This document shows, one piece after another, positions 8,451-16,667 of a stretch of 64,000 bases of DNA (position 1 is the first letter of the stretch; every line of letters begins with the position of its first letter). The stretch lies in the NCBI RefSeq assembly GCF_038432375.1, contig NZ_JBCAUS010000002.1:248001-312000 (forward strand). The letters are read 5' to 3'. The translations under genes and the position numbers were made by a program. The notes under the pieces are model-generated. The model saw only the letters and a list, made by a program, of their open reading frames with translations. It was not told where the DNA came from and searched no databases. This DNA is from Methanococcoides sp. LMO-2 (GTDB lineage: Archaea > Halobacteriota > Methanosarcinia > Methanosarcinales > Methanosarcinaceae).

Positions 8451-9068
8451 ATGGTTAAAAAAGTGGTAAAAACGTTTTCCTGCCTTGCAGTTCTGTTTAT
8501 GATGATGATGAGTTCTCTACCATCGGATGCACTTGCTGCAGAAGATAATGTAAAATTTGACAACAAGGGTATGCCGGTTTCTGAAATGGAAAGATATGGT
8601 AACATAAGTAGATCAGATCCCGGAATGGATAAAGCTGCCAACATTAATGATGATATTCCGGAATTTGAAACCGAAGAAGAGGAGTTTGAGTATTTCCAGA
8701 ATGATTTGTTTGAATTAATTGATAAATGGATTGTCGATCTTGAAAATAGAAAAGAGAATCTCGATGAGATTGACAATGAAAAAATGACTTCTGAGAATGT
8801 CGAGGAACAGATCGAGGTTCTTAATGGTGTAAGAGAAGAAGTTGAATCTGCCGAGTCTCTGGAAGAACTTGAAGAGATCAGGGGATCAATTATGATGTCT
8901 CCGATGGATAAGAATGATAACTTGCGATCTGGAAATATGAACCAGTCAGATTCCGGATTTGATGTTGATAATAAGATGACCCAAAAGGGATCTGAATTCA
9001 AGAATGAAGAAGGAACCTTTGAATCCATTAAGAAGAGAGTGTTTGGGTTCATCGATAAGTTGTTTTAA
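8451..9068 (+). CDS. Secreted helical protein (cassette copy 2)
   Basis: A 205-residue paralog of the protein at 7369: the same signal-peptide style (KKVVKTFSCLAV ... LAAEDN) and one copy of the helical module (EFETEEEEFEY, LDEIDN, ESLEELEEIRGSI). The second module is replaced by a divergent C-terminal third ending FGFIDKLF. AAGGAG seven bases before the ATG again matches copy 1. The next gene is the intact small membrane protein. Codons are more A+T-rich than in copy 1, suggesting an older or faster-evolving duplicate. Function unknown. Confidence 0.8.
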   Translation: MVKKVVKTFSCLAVLFMMMMSSLPSDALAAEDNVKFDNKGMPVSEMERYGNISRSDPGMDKAANINDDIPEFETEEEEFEYFQNDLFELIDKWIVDLENRKENLDEIDNEKMTSENVEEQIEVLNGVREEVESAESLEELEEIRGSIMMSPMDKNDNLRSGNMNQSDSGFDVDNKMTQKGSEFKNEEGTFESIKKRVFGFIDKLF

Positions 9069-9125
9069 GCGTATGAGAGCACTGAATTCCGGAAGTAGAC
9101 AAAAAAATGAAATGGTTGTGAGGCA

Positions 9126-9308
9126 ATGGTGTTATTTTCAGAAGAGATTGTAATAGCGATTTTGGCAATCCTGTTCATTGCTATTATTGTACTTGTTATA
9201 TCTCGTTGGCTATACCAGGCACAGACAGCACTTGAAAAAGGTCGTATCAGGGCCGAAGCCATGAAAGATTCACCTCTGGATTGTGATGACTATGAAATTC
9301 GTGAATAA
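9126..9308 (+). CDS. Small single-pass membrane protein
   Basis: Sixty residues: a membrane segment (about 7-27) followed by a short amphipathic cytoplasmic tail (QAQTALEKGRIRAEAM) and an acidic end. It sits 57 bases after cassette copy 2, and a broken homologue follows copy 1, so the two genes appear to be a functional pair. No recognised family. Confidence 0.7.
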   Translation: MVLFSEEIVIAILAILFIAIIVLVISRWLYQAQTALEKGRIRAEAMKDSPLDCDDYEIRE

Positions 9309-9431
9309 ATTAAGAACTTAGTAATTACATTGTTATCCTAAATGCGTTTTGCAATATTTGCCGCAATACTAACTACAATATATCATCCCTATCTTTGTTA
9401 GGCATACCAAAAAATAATAGGAATGATAAAA

Positions 9432-10241
9432 ATGTTCTCAAGCTTTATGATAACATTCAGGGAAGGGCTTGAAGCCTTTCTTATCGTGGGGATCATCCTC
9501 GCATATCTTGTGCAGACAAGACGAACGGAACTGAACAAGTACGTATATGGTGCTACCGGACTGGCAATCGTTGGAAGCCTGGCCGCTGCAGTTGTCTTCA
9601 ACCTCCTTTCGATACAATTTGAAGGGCGTAATGAGGAGCTCTTTGAAGGGATCGTAATGCTGTTGGCAGCGGTCATCCTGACATCCATGATCATCTGGAT
9701 GGCACGTGAAAGCAACAATATCTCTACGACAATACAGGAGCAGGTCGAAGGGAAGAAGGCCTATGGACTCTTTGGACTGGCATTTCTTTCCGTATTTAGG
9801 GAGGGTATCGAGACAGTCCTCTTCCTCGGGGCAGCAGCGATGAACACGGAGACAAACGCTGTGCTCTATGGAGGAATTGCTGGTCTTTCCGTATCCGTCG
9901 TTGTTGCGTATCTTGTGTTCAAATTCTCGTCACACACGAGTATGGACAATTTCTTCAAGATCACCAGCATCTTCCTGATCCTCTTTGCAGCAGGACTGGC
10001 AGCCCACGGTGTCCATGAACTTCAGGAAGCAGGTGTGGTTCCGATCGTTGTGGAGCATGTCTGGGATATAAATCACATCATCGATGAGAAAGGAACCTTT
10101 GGTTCTGTCATGAAATCCCTGTTCGGATACAACGGAAACCCATCGCTTATCGAAGTGCTGACCTATGCAGGATACTACATAGCGGTTGGTATCGGGCTGA
10201 GGATGCCCGGAAGGAGGGAGAAGGTTGCCATAACAGCCTGA
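9432..10241 (+). CDS. FTR1/EfeU-family iron permease
   Basis: A polytopic membrane protein of about 269 residues with seven predicted helices and both diagnostic REGLE iron-binding motifs: REGLE at residues 10-14 and REGIE at 123-127. FTR1-type permeases import iron, usually with a partner oxidase or periplasmic protein; none is adjacent here. ATG at 9432 gives the usual family N-terminus (FSSFMITFREGLE). An in-frame ATG at 9423 would add three residues but sits directly on the GGA of the likely ribosome site. A strong hairpin follows the gene. Confidence 0.93.
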   Translation: MFSSFMITFREGLEAFLIVGIILAYLVQTRRTELNKYVYGATGLAIVGSLAAAVVFNLLSIQFEGRNEELFEGIVMLLAAVILTSMIIWMARESNNISTTIQEQVEGKKAYGLFGLAFLSVFREGIETVLFLGAAAMNTETNAVLYGGIAGLSVSVVVAYLVFKFSSHTSMDNFFKITSIFLILFAAGLAAHGVHELQEAGVVPIVVEHVWDINHIIDEKGTFGSVMKSLFGYNGNPSLIEVLTYAGYYIAVGIGLRMPGRREKVAITA

Positions 10242-10267
10242 TAACGTTGAAATCTAATCTACTCCAA

Positions 10268-10306
10268 TGCTGCCATCGAAAATGATGGCAGCAGCTCTCC
10301 TCTTTT
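10268..10306 (+). terminator. Perfect 10-bp hairpin after the iron permease
   Basis: TGCTGCCATC (10268-10277) pairs perfectly with GATGGCAGCA (10284-10293) around a six-base loop, followed by a pyrimidine-rich run to about 10306. Confidence 0.75.
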
Positions 10307-10387
10307 CCATCGATTGTATCTCTTGCTTTTGTTTTATCTTGTAAATATTATTCCTGCCTTATGGTTGTGTCATCTAAATGCACAATC

Positions 10388-10453
10388 CTTAAATACTTAC
10401 GAGTACATGTGTAACATGTAGGCTACATATACAAACTATGGTTACATAGTTTG
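10388..10453 (+). promoter_or_regulatory. TATA box and two dyad operators
   Basis: A TATA-like CTTAAATAC at 10388-10396 should place transcription start near 10418-10422. Two inverted repeats follow: TACATG-5-CATGTA at 10404-10420, over the expected start site, and a perfect nine-base dyad CAAACTATG-4-CATAGTTTG at 10432-10453, just before the gene at 10478. Both share the GTTACAT/ATGTAAC flavour. This is a likely repressor-binding site, plausibly for the ArsR-type regulator encoded at 11391. Confidence 0.7.
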
Positions 10454-10477
10454 AACTGAACAAAGGATGTGAACAAT

Positions 10478-11005
10478 ATGAAAACGACAACAAACGCACT
10501 TTTGATGGGAGCCATAGTTCTTGCAGGTGCAGGAATGATCGCCCTGACTATGCAAACCGGTATTGTCCAGGCTGCTTACGGTTCAGGTCCCGGGTCCGGA
10601 TGGGGAGGATGCCCTGCTTATGGTGCATATGCATCAGGATATACGGGTTATAACCAGGCAGCAACAAATTCCGGTTCCTATGAACTGACCGTTGAAGCCA
10701 TTGAGGATGCACTGGACATAGCCAGAGAGCAGATCGATGCTGATGTGAGAGAGGAGAATATCTACCAGATGGGCAGATGGTGGGTTGTGTATCATGCCAA
10801 CGATGATGGCGTTGTAATGCGCAGCTACATCGATGCATTCACCGGAGATGTTCTGGACACTCCCGATCAAGCCTATGACTACACAAATACCAGACGTGGT
10901 TATGGCATGATGAACGGCGATGGTTACCGCTATAGTATGGGGCATGGGTACAGGATGGGATACGGTCCGGGAATGGGATATGGCGGAATGTACTACTACC
11001 GATGA
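10478..11005 (+). CDS. Secreted PepSY-like protein with Gly/Tyr/Met-rich ends
   Basis: About 175 residues. It has a signal peptide (about 1-30, ending VQA), a Gly/Ser/Tyr-rich segment, a PepSY-like domain (about 70-125: TVEAIEDALDIAREQI, then YHANDDGVVMRSYIDAFTGDVL), and a C-terminal tail rich in Gly, Met, Tyr and His (GHGYRMGYGPGMGYGG). The Met/His tail hints at metal (copper or silver) binding, which is only inferred. ATG at 10478 is spaced well from AAAGGA; an in-frame GTG at 10469 overlaps that site. Preceded by dyad operators and followed by a regulator, it looks like the effector of an inducible cassette. Confidence 0.8.
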   Translation: MKTTTNALLMGAIVLAGAGMIALTMQTGIVQAAYGSGPGSGWGGCPAYGAYASGYTGYNQAATNSGSYELTVEAIEDALDIAREQIDADVREENIYQMGRWWVVYHANDDGVVMRSYIDAFTGDVLDTPDQAYDYTNTRRGYGMMNGDGYRYSMGHGYRMGYGPGMGYGGMYYYR

Positions 11006-11142
11006 AGACCGATGTGGATTTCCCTGCCATATTTTTTAAATTTCACCCCCACACACGCCTTTGGCAGGGAATATCCATTAATATTCATATAAAGGACAGT
11101 AGTAAACATTAATATGAAAACACGAACAAGGTATAAGCAACT

Positions 11143-11352
11143 ATGATGCACTATTACAATACATTCGGCTTACTCGATTTTCTTCTGGAGATCTTCCTTA
11201 TACTTTTGGTCGTAGGCATAGTCATCTTTTTCATTAACAGATCCGGGTTTGCAGGCTCCCAAAACAATGAGAAGCTTGTCAGGATGGAGAAAGATGTTGC
11301 TGAGATCAAGAAGACCGTAGAGGAGATCAAAGAGAAACTGGAAGAAATCTGA
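11143..11352 (+). CDS. Small membrane protein with coiled-coil tail
   Basis: Sixty-nine residues. One membrane segment (about 10-31, LLEIFLILLVVGIVIFF) is followed by a heptad-patterned charged helix (MEKDVAEIKKTVEEIKEKLEEI). Such short SHOCT- or phage-shock-like membrane proteins often pair with extracytoplasmic stress genes. It lies between the PepSY-like gene and the regulator, 38 bases before the latter, probably in one operon. Function unknown. Confidence 0.75.
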   Translation: MMHYYNTFGLLDFLLEIFLILLVVGIVIFFINRSGFAGSQNNEKLVRMEKDVAEIKKTVEEIKEKLEEI

Positions 11353-11390
11353 TATATTAAGATCAACTTTATTCTTCGGTCGGTCTTATT

Positions 11391-11684
11391 ATGGGAAGAA
11401 CAATGCAGCAGGTAGTATCTATAGGGGAAGCTATTTCCCATCCTCTGAGGCTTAAGCTTCTTTACATGCTTTCAGAAAGGGAATGGTATGTGTATGAGCT
11501 TGCCAAAGAGCTTAATGTTTCCCGACAGGTCCTGTATCTTCACTTAAAACGACTTGAAAAGGCCGGGTTTGTAGAAAGCGATCTTCGCCTTGAAGAGGAT
11601 GATATGAGAGCGAAGAAATTTTTCAGGCTCACGGAATTCGATATCTCGCTGAACATAGATGACCTGAAGGAGTTCTTTGAATGA
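11391..11684 (+). CDS. ArsR-type winged-helix regulator
   Basis: A 97-residue DNA-binding protein. It has the classical ArsR start (IGEAISHPLRLKLLYMLSE), a recognition helix region (ELAKELNVSRQVLYLHLKRLEKAGFVES) and a wing, then a short C-terminal helix. No cysteine pair for metal sensing is present, so it may sense through the membrane or another ligand. Third gene of the PepSY / small membrane / regulator cassette; the dyads upstream of 10478 are its most likely target (inferred). Confidence 0.88.
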   Translation: MGRTMQQVVSIGEAISHPLRLKLLYMLSEREWYVYELAKELNVSRQVLYLHLKRLEKAGFVESDLRLEEDDMRAKKFFRLTEFDISLNIDDLKEFFE

Positions 11685-11758
11685 TCTTTTTTGTGATGCT
11701 ATAAACTTCAGGGGCTGACCCAATCACTATAAACATATGCTTGCTCAGCATTTGATCC

Positions 11759-13102
11759 CTAGCTCATTACAACGACACGATATTCCTGACCAACAGGGAC
11801 CTTCATGTTGGTTACAGTATAAGTAACTCCATTTTCTGCTTCAATTTCCGGAATCTCATCACTCTGGACCTGATCCCAGGCCATACCTTCCTCGGACGAT
11901 TCAAGATATGTATAAATTATCACATCTTCCGCAGTTGCAGAACCAACGTTCGTAACTTCAATATCAAGATCCACATATGTATATGCAGTTGTTATTTTTC
12001 CGCTTCCTGTGAATTCTATCTGTAACTGTGGATATCCATAGCCTATCGGAGTTATTATTGCTTCTGTATTTCGATATTCATTAGGTATCACACCAACATC
12101 CCATCCGGAATTGGTTGTTTCAAGATAGAAATATTTGACACCATTATATTCATAGTAGCTTCCTGAGAGGCTATCATCTCCCTGCACACCTACTGCCATG
12201 TGGTCAGGTAACAGTATCAGTGCGACCCCATATCCCATTTCATGCAGAAGTGATGTCAGGAGGATGGATGAGTCTTCACAGTCCCCACCACCATGATATA
12301 GTGTCTCGAACGGGAATCTTGGGTATTCATCGTAGCCTGCGGAAGCACTATCACTGATATAAGGAAGGGACTGGACAAAAGCTGTTGCAATATACGGGAT
12401 CTCATCTTCTCCATAATCACCTTCAGCAGCTAGAGCTTCCAGCTGTGTGGTTATCTGGGATATCACAACGTCATCGTAAGGATCATTGGCAAACTGATCA
12501 TAATCCCTGCTTCTGCTTCTTTCTGAATATAATTCGTAGCTCTCTTTGTCGTATTCAGCCTGTAACCAAAAGTCCGTATTGTCATATTCCCATTCATAGG
12601 TACGTGTAATGGAATCATCGGTCAGTTTTATTGTGACTTTGGTTTCAGACTCAATAGTTATTGGTTCAGTTTCCAGATATATCTCCGGCTTCAGCTCATA
12701 GGTCAGGTCAATGGAAAAACTGCTGTCGTAGATCTTGTCCAGCTTTATAGTGTAAACGTTATTTTCCCCGTCCAGGTCCTTCACATTATATGTCTGTCCT
12801 GTGGATATTGTCTTTCTGGAATATTGTACTCCATCTTTGCGGAAGGAAAATTCTACAAAGTTCTCTTTCCGATCGATCTCCAAAACCTTCAGTGAATATC
12901 CATTTTCAAGATCAAGTATCGCGGTTTTTTTGAGAGTTGTGTTATATCTCTCAATTTGTTCAGTTGTTGCAATTTCCGGATCTTCAATATCTGGCAATCC
13001 ATTTTCTTCCGGATATCCTTCATCTTCTTCTGCTATGCAACCCATGCATGAGCAAATGATCACAAAAAGTAGAAAACAGAAGATCGATCCTTTGATGTCC
13101 AT
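11759..13102 (-). CDS. Lipoprotein with transglutaminase-like domain; TAG stop
   Basis: A 447-residue lipoprotein (lipobox SCMGC, Cys22). An S-layer-like beta domain (about 60-160: GYSLKVLEIDRKENFVEFSF) precedes a transglutaminase-like Cys-His domain (about 205-345: GGGDCEDSSILL with the nucleophile, LPDHMAVGV with the His) and a C-terminal CARDB-like domain. Such proteins may cleave or cross-link surface proteins; the substrate is unknown. The only gene in the window ending in TAG (11759-11761). Reading through it would add 16 residues before TGA at 11708-11710. Confidence 0.85.
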   Translation of the reverse strand: MDIKGSIFCFLLFVIICSCMGCIAEEDEGYPEENGLPDIEDPEIATTEQIERYNTTLKKTAILDLENGYSLKVLEIDRKENFVEFSFRKDGVQYSRKTISTGQTYNVKDLDGENNVYTIKLDKIYDSSFSIDLTYELKPEIYLETEPITIESETKVTIKLTDDSITRTYEWEYDNTDFWLQAEYDKESYELYSERSRSRDYDQFANDPYDDVVISQITTQLEALAAEGDYGEDEIPYIATAFVQSLPYISDSASAGYDEYPRFPFETLYHGGGDCEDSSILLTSLLHEMGYGVALILLPDHMAVGVQGDDSLSGSYYEYNGVKYFYLETTNSGWDVGVIPNEYRNTEAIITPIGYGYPQLQIEFTGSGKITTAYTYVDLDIEVTNVGSATAEDVIIYTYLESSEEGMAWDQVQSDEIPEIEAENGVTYTVTNMKVPVGQEYRVVVMS

Positions 13103-13165
13103 ATTAAATCCAATTAACTGGTGAAATATAATAGCATTGTGGTAGCTGTCTGATCATTAATGATT

Positions 13166-14164
13166 TTACAACGTAAAAATAACACTCAGTAGACTCTCAA
13201 TGAACAGGCCACCTACCCAGGATGCCAGAGGGATCAGCAAATATGCTAACACATGTACGATTGTCAGGCTTTCAAAAGGCCATTCCGGTACATCTTCGAT
13301 GAGTTTCAAGTGCTCGATCAGGTCTGCCATGTGTCCGGGCGAAATATCGGATGAATTGTTATGCAGGAGAGCTTCAGACTCGTGTATCCTTTCACGTGTC
13401 CACTTAAGTTCCTCTTCCTTGCTCTCACGGATTCGCTTGTGTATTCCTCTCATCGGCAACCAGAATCCGAGCAATGCGAGTGCTATGGATCCAAGATAAG
13501 CCCTGGCGACAACAGGCCATTCTCCGGGATCTAGCAGAAGCAAGCTGAAAATTGATATCATTCCTATGGTTAGAAGGGTGGTCAAAAGACCCTGTTTTAC
13601 AAAGGGTGATAACGGGGTCATATCCAGCAGATCAATGGATTCTATCTTTGCAGCCAGTCTGGAGGTTCGTGTTGAGGTAACCCAGACAGCACCAAAGAAC
13701 CAGCCAGCCCATAAACCAATGAAAGGTTCCAGAACACGATGCCAGGCAACTTCTGGGTACCACGTTGCCGGGTCCCAGGGGGATGTAGCTGTCTGGTAGG
13801 GTAGTGAAAATGTTATCAATAAGCCCACAAGCCCCCAGACGATCAGATATTTCTTCTCAATATGTACGGTTGCATCTATACCCGGGGTTTCAGTTGTCGT
13901 TTTTAGAATATTTTTTAGATCTTTGAAGGTTTTCCTCGTGCCACGTAGAAGATAAAAATAGGCACTGGGGAGATAACCTGCCAGTAAACAATGGACAACA
14001 GCTATCCAGAAGTCCTGCAGCAAATAATCATTTTCAAAGATCAGCGTGAAGCGACCCAACAGGTACTCCTGCATCAGGAAGCCTATCAGGAGAATACTGC
14101 TGATGGCCAGACCCGGGAGTGCTGGCCTTTGGTAGATCACTTGCTTTATTGGCGGGAGGTTCAT
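13166..14164 (-). CDS. Polytopic membrane protein of unknown function
   Basis: A 332-residue integral membrane protein with about seven hydrophobic segments (for example 17-35, 50-75, 108-124, 190-215 and 305-330) and a charged cytoplasmic stretch (about 235-270, KRIRESKEEELKWTRERIHESE). No family recognised. It starts 11 bases after the acyltransferase stop on the same strand, so the two are probably co-expressed; a role in modifying or moving an acylated envelope component is possible but not shown. Confidence 0.7.
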   Translation of the reverse strand: MNLPPIKQVIYQRPALPGLAISSILLIGFLMQEYLLGRFTLIFENDYLLQDFWIAVVHCLLAGYLPSAYFYLLRGTRKTFKDLKNILKTTTETPGIDATVHIEKKYLIVWGLVGLLITFSLPYQTATSPWDPATWYPEVAWHRVLEPFIGLWAGWFFGAVWVTSTRTSRLAAKIESIDLLDMTPLSPFVKQGLLTTLLTIGMISIFSLLLLDPGEWPVVARAYLGSIALALLGFWLPMRGIHKRIRESKEEELKWTRERIHESEALLHNNSSDISPGHMADLIEHLKLIEDVPEWPFESLTIVHVLAYLLIPLASWVGGLFIESLLSVIFTL

Positions 14165-14175
14165 TTTGTCACCGC

Positions 14176-15342
14176 TTATTTCTTTGGTTTCATACCAAAA
14201 AGGAATCTTACAACATTTATGCGCCTGATGGCAATTTCATATATCATCAGGATCACTATGAACGATGTGGTGGCGAGTATCATGTATTTTGAATATATGC
14301 CCATATCCCAGTCTGCAATGAAGAATCCTACGATCTGGATGATGGTTTGATGAAGTATGTAAATGGCTATGAGTCCTTCGTTGGCGTATTTCAGTGTGCT
14401 GTTATTGAAGCTCAGGTATTTCTTTCCATATCCCAGGAAGGCGACCAGCCAGCACCACATATTGAATGAGCGAAGCAGCATAACTCCTGCATACCCATAA
14501 CTTCCGAAGTAGTATGTCCCGTCAAGTACGGATTGTATGAACCATAAAATTATAGGGAAAGTTGTCAGTGCCAGCACCAAAGCTACTTTTGCGTGCTTCC
14601 GAATGGCTTCCTCAAATTTGCTGTTGGAGGCTATGAGGAACCCATAGAACAGGATGATTGGATAGACAAGTATTCCCCAGCCGCCGAAATAATTCGGGTT
14701 GCCTGCAAATGATGTTGGGTCAAGGATCGCTGTAAGGATCCCAATTGGTAATGCTATCAGGAATATAGCTCCAGGCTTTTCAAAAATAGAAGCTGTGCGT
14801 GAAATGATCGACCTTCCTGAATCGGTTACAAGATAAGCAAAAATCGGTAGCATAACCAAAGAGAATACGAATAGGTAGTAAAGATACCAAAGATGACCCA
14901 TGGGAAAGTCGAAATTTGAGAATATATCAACAAAAGTGTATGTCAGATACTCGGGATAGAACTCCAGGAATGTAAGTCCTGTTTCTCCACCGCTCAATAT
15001 TCTCAGGTAATGCTGGGGTGGGAGTATGACAAATATACCAATTAAAAGGTAGGGGACCATGATACGCATAAATCTTGACTTTATGAACTGTCCTTTTGTC
15101 CTGAAGCTTAGCACAAAATAGATACTCATACCCGATATCAGGAAGAACAGGGGCATCAGCCACTGGACGATGAACAAAATAAGTATCATGATATTTTCGC
15201 TCAGGACGTTGTTCTTTACATCCCAGTCCATCGGATCAAAAAATCTCATCGAATGAAAAAGTATGACTGCAACGATGGCCATTACTCTCAGCCAGTCGAG
15301 ATCGTATCGTCTCTCAGGTTTACTGCTATTCGTACTTTTCGT
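14176..15342 (-). CDS. Acyltransferase family 3 membrane protein; probable ACG start
   Basis: A polytopic O-acyltransferase (about ten helices, 368-388 residues) of the Acyl_transf_3 type, with the N-terminal HSMRFFDPMDW signature containing the conserved His, and LISGMSIYF. The first ATG (15282) falls inside the conserved first helix; the expected YDLDWLRV is encoded upstream, open to a TAA at 15355-15357. No ATG, GTG or TTG is available there. GGGGGT (15349-15354), six bases, then in-frame ACG (15340-15342) reproduces the spacing of the ATG-started neighbours. I therefore place the start at ACG; ATG at 15282 is the conservative alternative. Probably modifies an envelope glycan or lipid. Confidence 0.75.
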   Translation of the reverse strand, partial: TKSTNSSKPERRYDLDWLRVMAIVAVILFHSMRFFDPMDWDVKNNVLSENIMILILFIVQWLMPLFFLISGMSIYFVLSFRTKGQFIKSRFMRIMVPYLLIGIFVILPPQHYLRILSGGETGLTFLEFYPEYLTYTFVDIFSNFDFPMGHLWYLYYLFVFSLVMLPIFAYLVTDSGRSIISRTASIFEKPGAIFLIALPIGILTAILDPTSFAGNPNYFGGWGILVYPIILFYGFLIASNSKFEEAIRKHAKVALVLALTTFPIILWFIQSVLDGTYYFGSYGYAGVMLLRSFNMWCWLVAFLGYGKKYLSFNNSTLKYANEGLIAIYILHQTIIQIVGFFIADWDMGIYSKYMILATTSFIVILMIYEIAIRRINVVRFLFGMKPKK

Positions 15343-15541
15343 ACTATTACCCCCTTAAAGAATTATGAAACCATTGTATAAACAGTTTATTTCTCAGGGT
15401 CCATTTCGATGATCCAATTTCCAGATACATTACTTCATGGAATGATCGGATAGATGCTGGTAAGAATACAAAATAGAAAAAGAAATGAAAAGAAATGTGT
15501 GGAATATCTTTGTATTCCAATTTCATCTGACAAAAAAGTCA

Positions 15542-16153
15542 TTAAAAACTATCGAAAATGATGTCCTCTTCTTCGAGGAAACCATAATTGGTGAAAGTAT
15601 CAGTTGTTGTGATGTTCACCTTTGCATAAGGCTGTCCTTCTTCGCTTTCCTCAATAGTGTTCTCTATGTTCTCCCATTTTTGTCCTGCTTCAATGACTAT
15701 CTCTTCATCATTGTAGGAAATAACTACGGTTCCTTCTTCGGAAATAGAAACAACCTCATAGCTGTTCACTTTATGAGGTAACGAATATGCAGCATAGGTC
15801 ATTGTGCCTGCTCCCATCCCTATGACTCCGGAAAGGGAAGAACCATCTCCTGCAATCATCACAAGTGAACCGTTCACTTCAAATGGTTCCCTTGGTGCTG
15901 TTATATGAAGAGCTTGATCCTCCTCATCGAAGTAGTAGGTAGGGAAATCAATTGCAAGCATCGGCCATGTATCTCCTTCTATGAATTCACCATGGCTGTT
16001 GATATGATGGTCCAGGAAAAGGATATTTTCAGACCCGGACGTTTCTTCCTCAGTGACATCATCATCAGAGATGCATCCTGTGGTAAAGACCAGTCCGGCC
16101 ATTACAAAGCAAAGCAGCATTATGCTTAGTATGTTTGATCTTTTGTCTGTCAT
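15542..16153 (-). CDS. Secreted lipoprotein of unknown function
   Basis: A 203-residue lipoprotein with lipobox FTTGC (Cys27), an acidic linker (SDDDVTEEETSGSE) and a beta-rich body (VNGSLVMIAGDGSSLSGVIG; EGTVVISYNDEEIVIEAGQKW). No enzyme motif seen. Codes alone, with about 230 bases of A+T-rich promoter region upstream. Confidence 0.75.
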   Translation of the reverse strand: MTDKRSNILSIMLLCFVMAGLVFTTGCISDDDVTEEETSGSENILFLDHHINSHGEFIEGDTWPMLAIDFPTYYFDEEDQALHITAPREPFEVNGSLVMIAGDGSSLSGVIGMGAGTMTYAAYSLPHKVNSYEVVSISEEGTVVISYNDEEIVIEAGQKWENIENTIEESEEGQPYAKVNITTTDTFTNYGFLEEEDIIFDSF

Positions 16154-16386
16154 TTTGTTTCACCTTAAAGAACAGAGATCACCAAAATTATATAATCCTG
16201 TCTTTAGCTACAGTTCATTTTGAAGTCATTAGCTATTGTTTTTGAGCTTCATTAACTCAAGCTATGAATTTTATTAAGGGGGAAAACTAAGAAAAATTGT
16301 ATTTGGGAAAAAATATTATATTCCATAAGCAATATATAGTAGATGTTATATAGTAACTTTTGTAAATTTACTGGAGGGTATATTTT

Positions 16387-16587
16387 TTGGTAGAGAAAAC
16401 AGCATTAGACTGGATAGCGATAGCTCTGGTAGTTATCGGTGGTTTGAACTGGGGATTAGTTGGAATTTCACAGGATTACAATCTTGTGGCCTTGATCTTC
16501 GGTTATAGCATAATTGCAAGGGTCGTGTATCTGCTTGTCGGACTTTCGGCGCTCTACATGATCTACTTTGCAAACAAACAACATTAA
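16387..16587 (+). CDS. DUF378 small membrane protein; TTG start
   Basis: Sixty-six residues with two membrane segments and the DUF378 pattern (DWIAIALVVIGGLNWGLVG). No function is known for the family. It starts at TTG, set by a strong GGAGGGT site at 16373-16379, eight bases upstream; no in-frame ATG precedes it. Confidence 0.88.
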   Translation: MVEKTALDWIAIALVVIGGLNWGLVGISQDYNLVALIFGYSIIARVVYLLVGLSALYMIYFANKQH

Positions 16588-16667
16588 GGCAGCGATCTGC
16601 TGCCCTTCTTTTTAAATATGATACATTACTTATCTTTTATTATAGTTAATTTGATCTGGGGGTTAAC

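Noticed and set aside
8435-9052. 205-codon frame opposite cassette copy 2
   Set aside because: Mirror frame of the secreted helical protein; Ser-rich translation, no ribosome site, no recognisable family.
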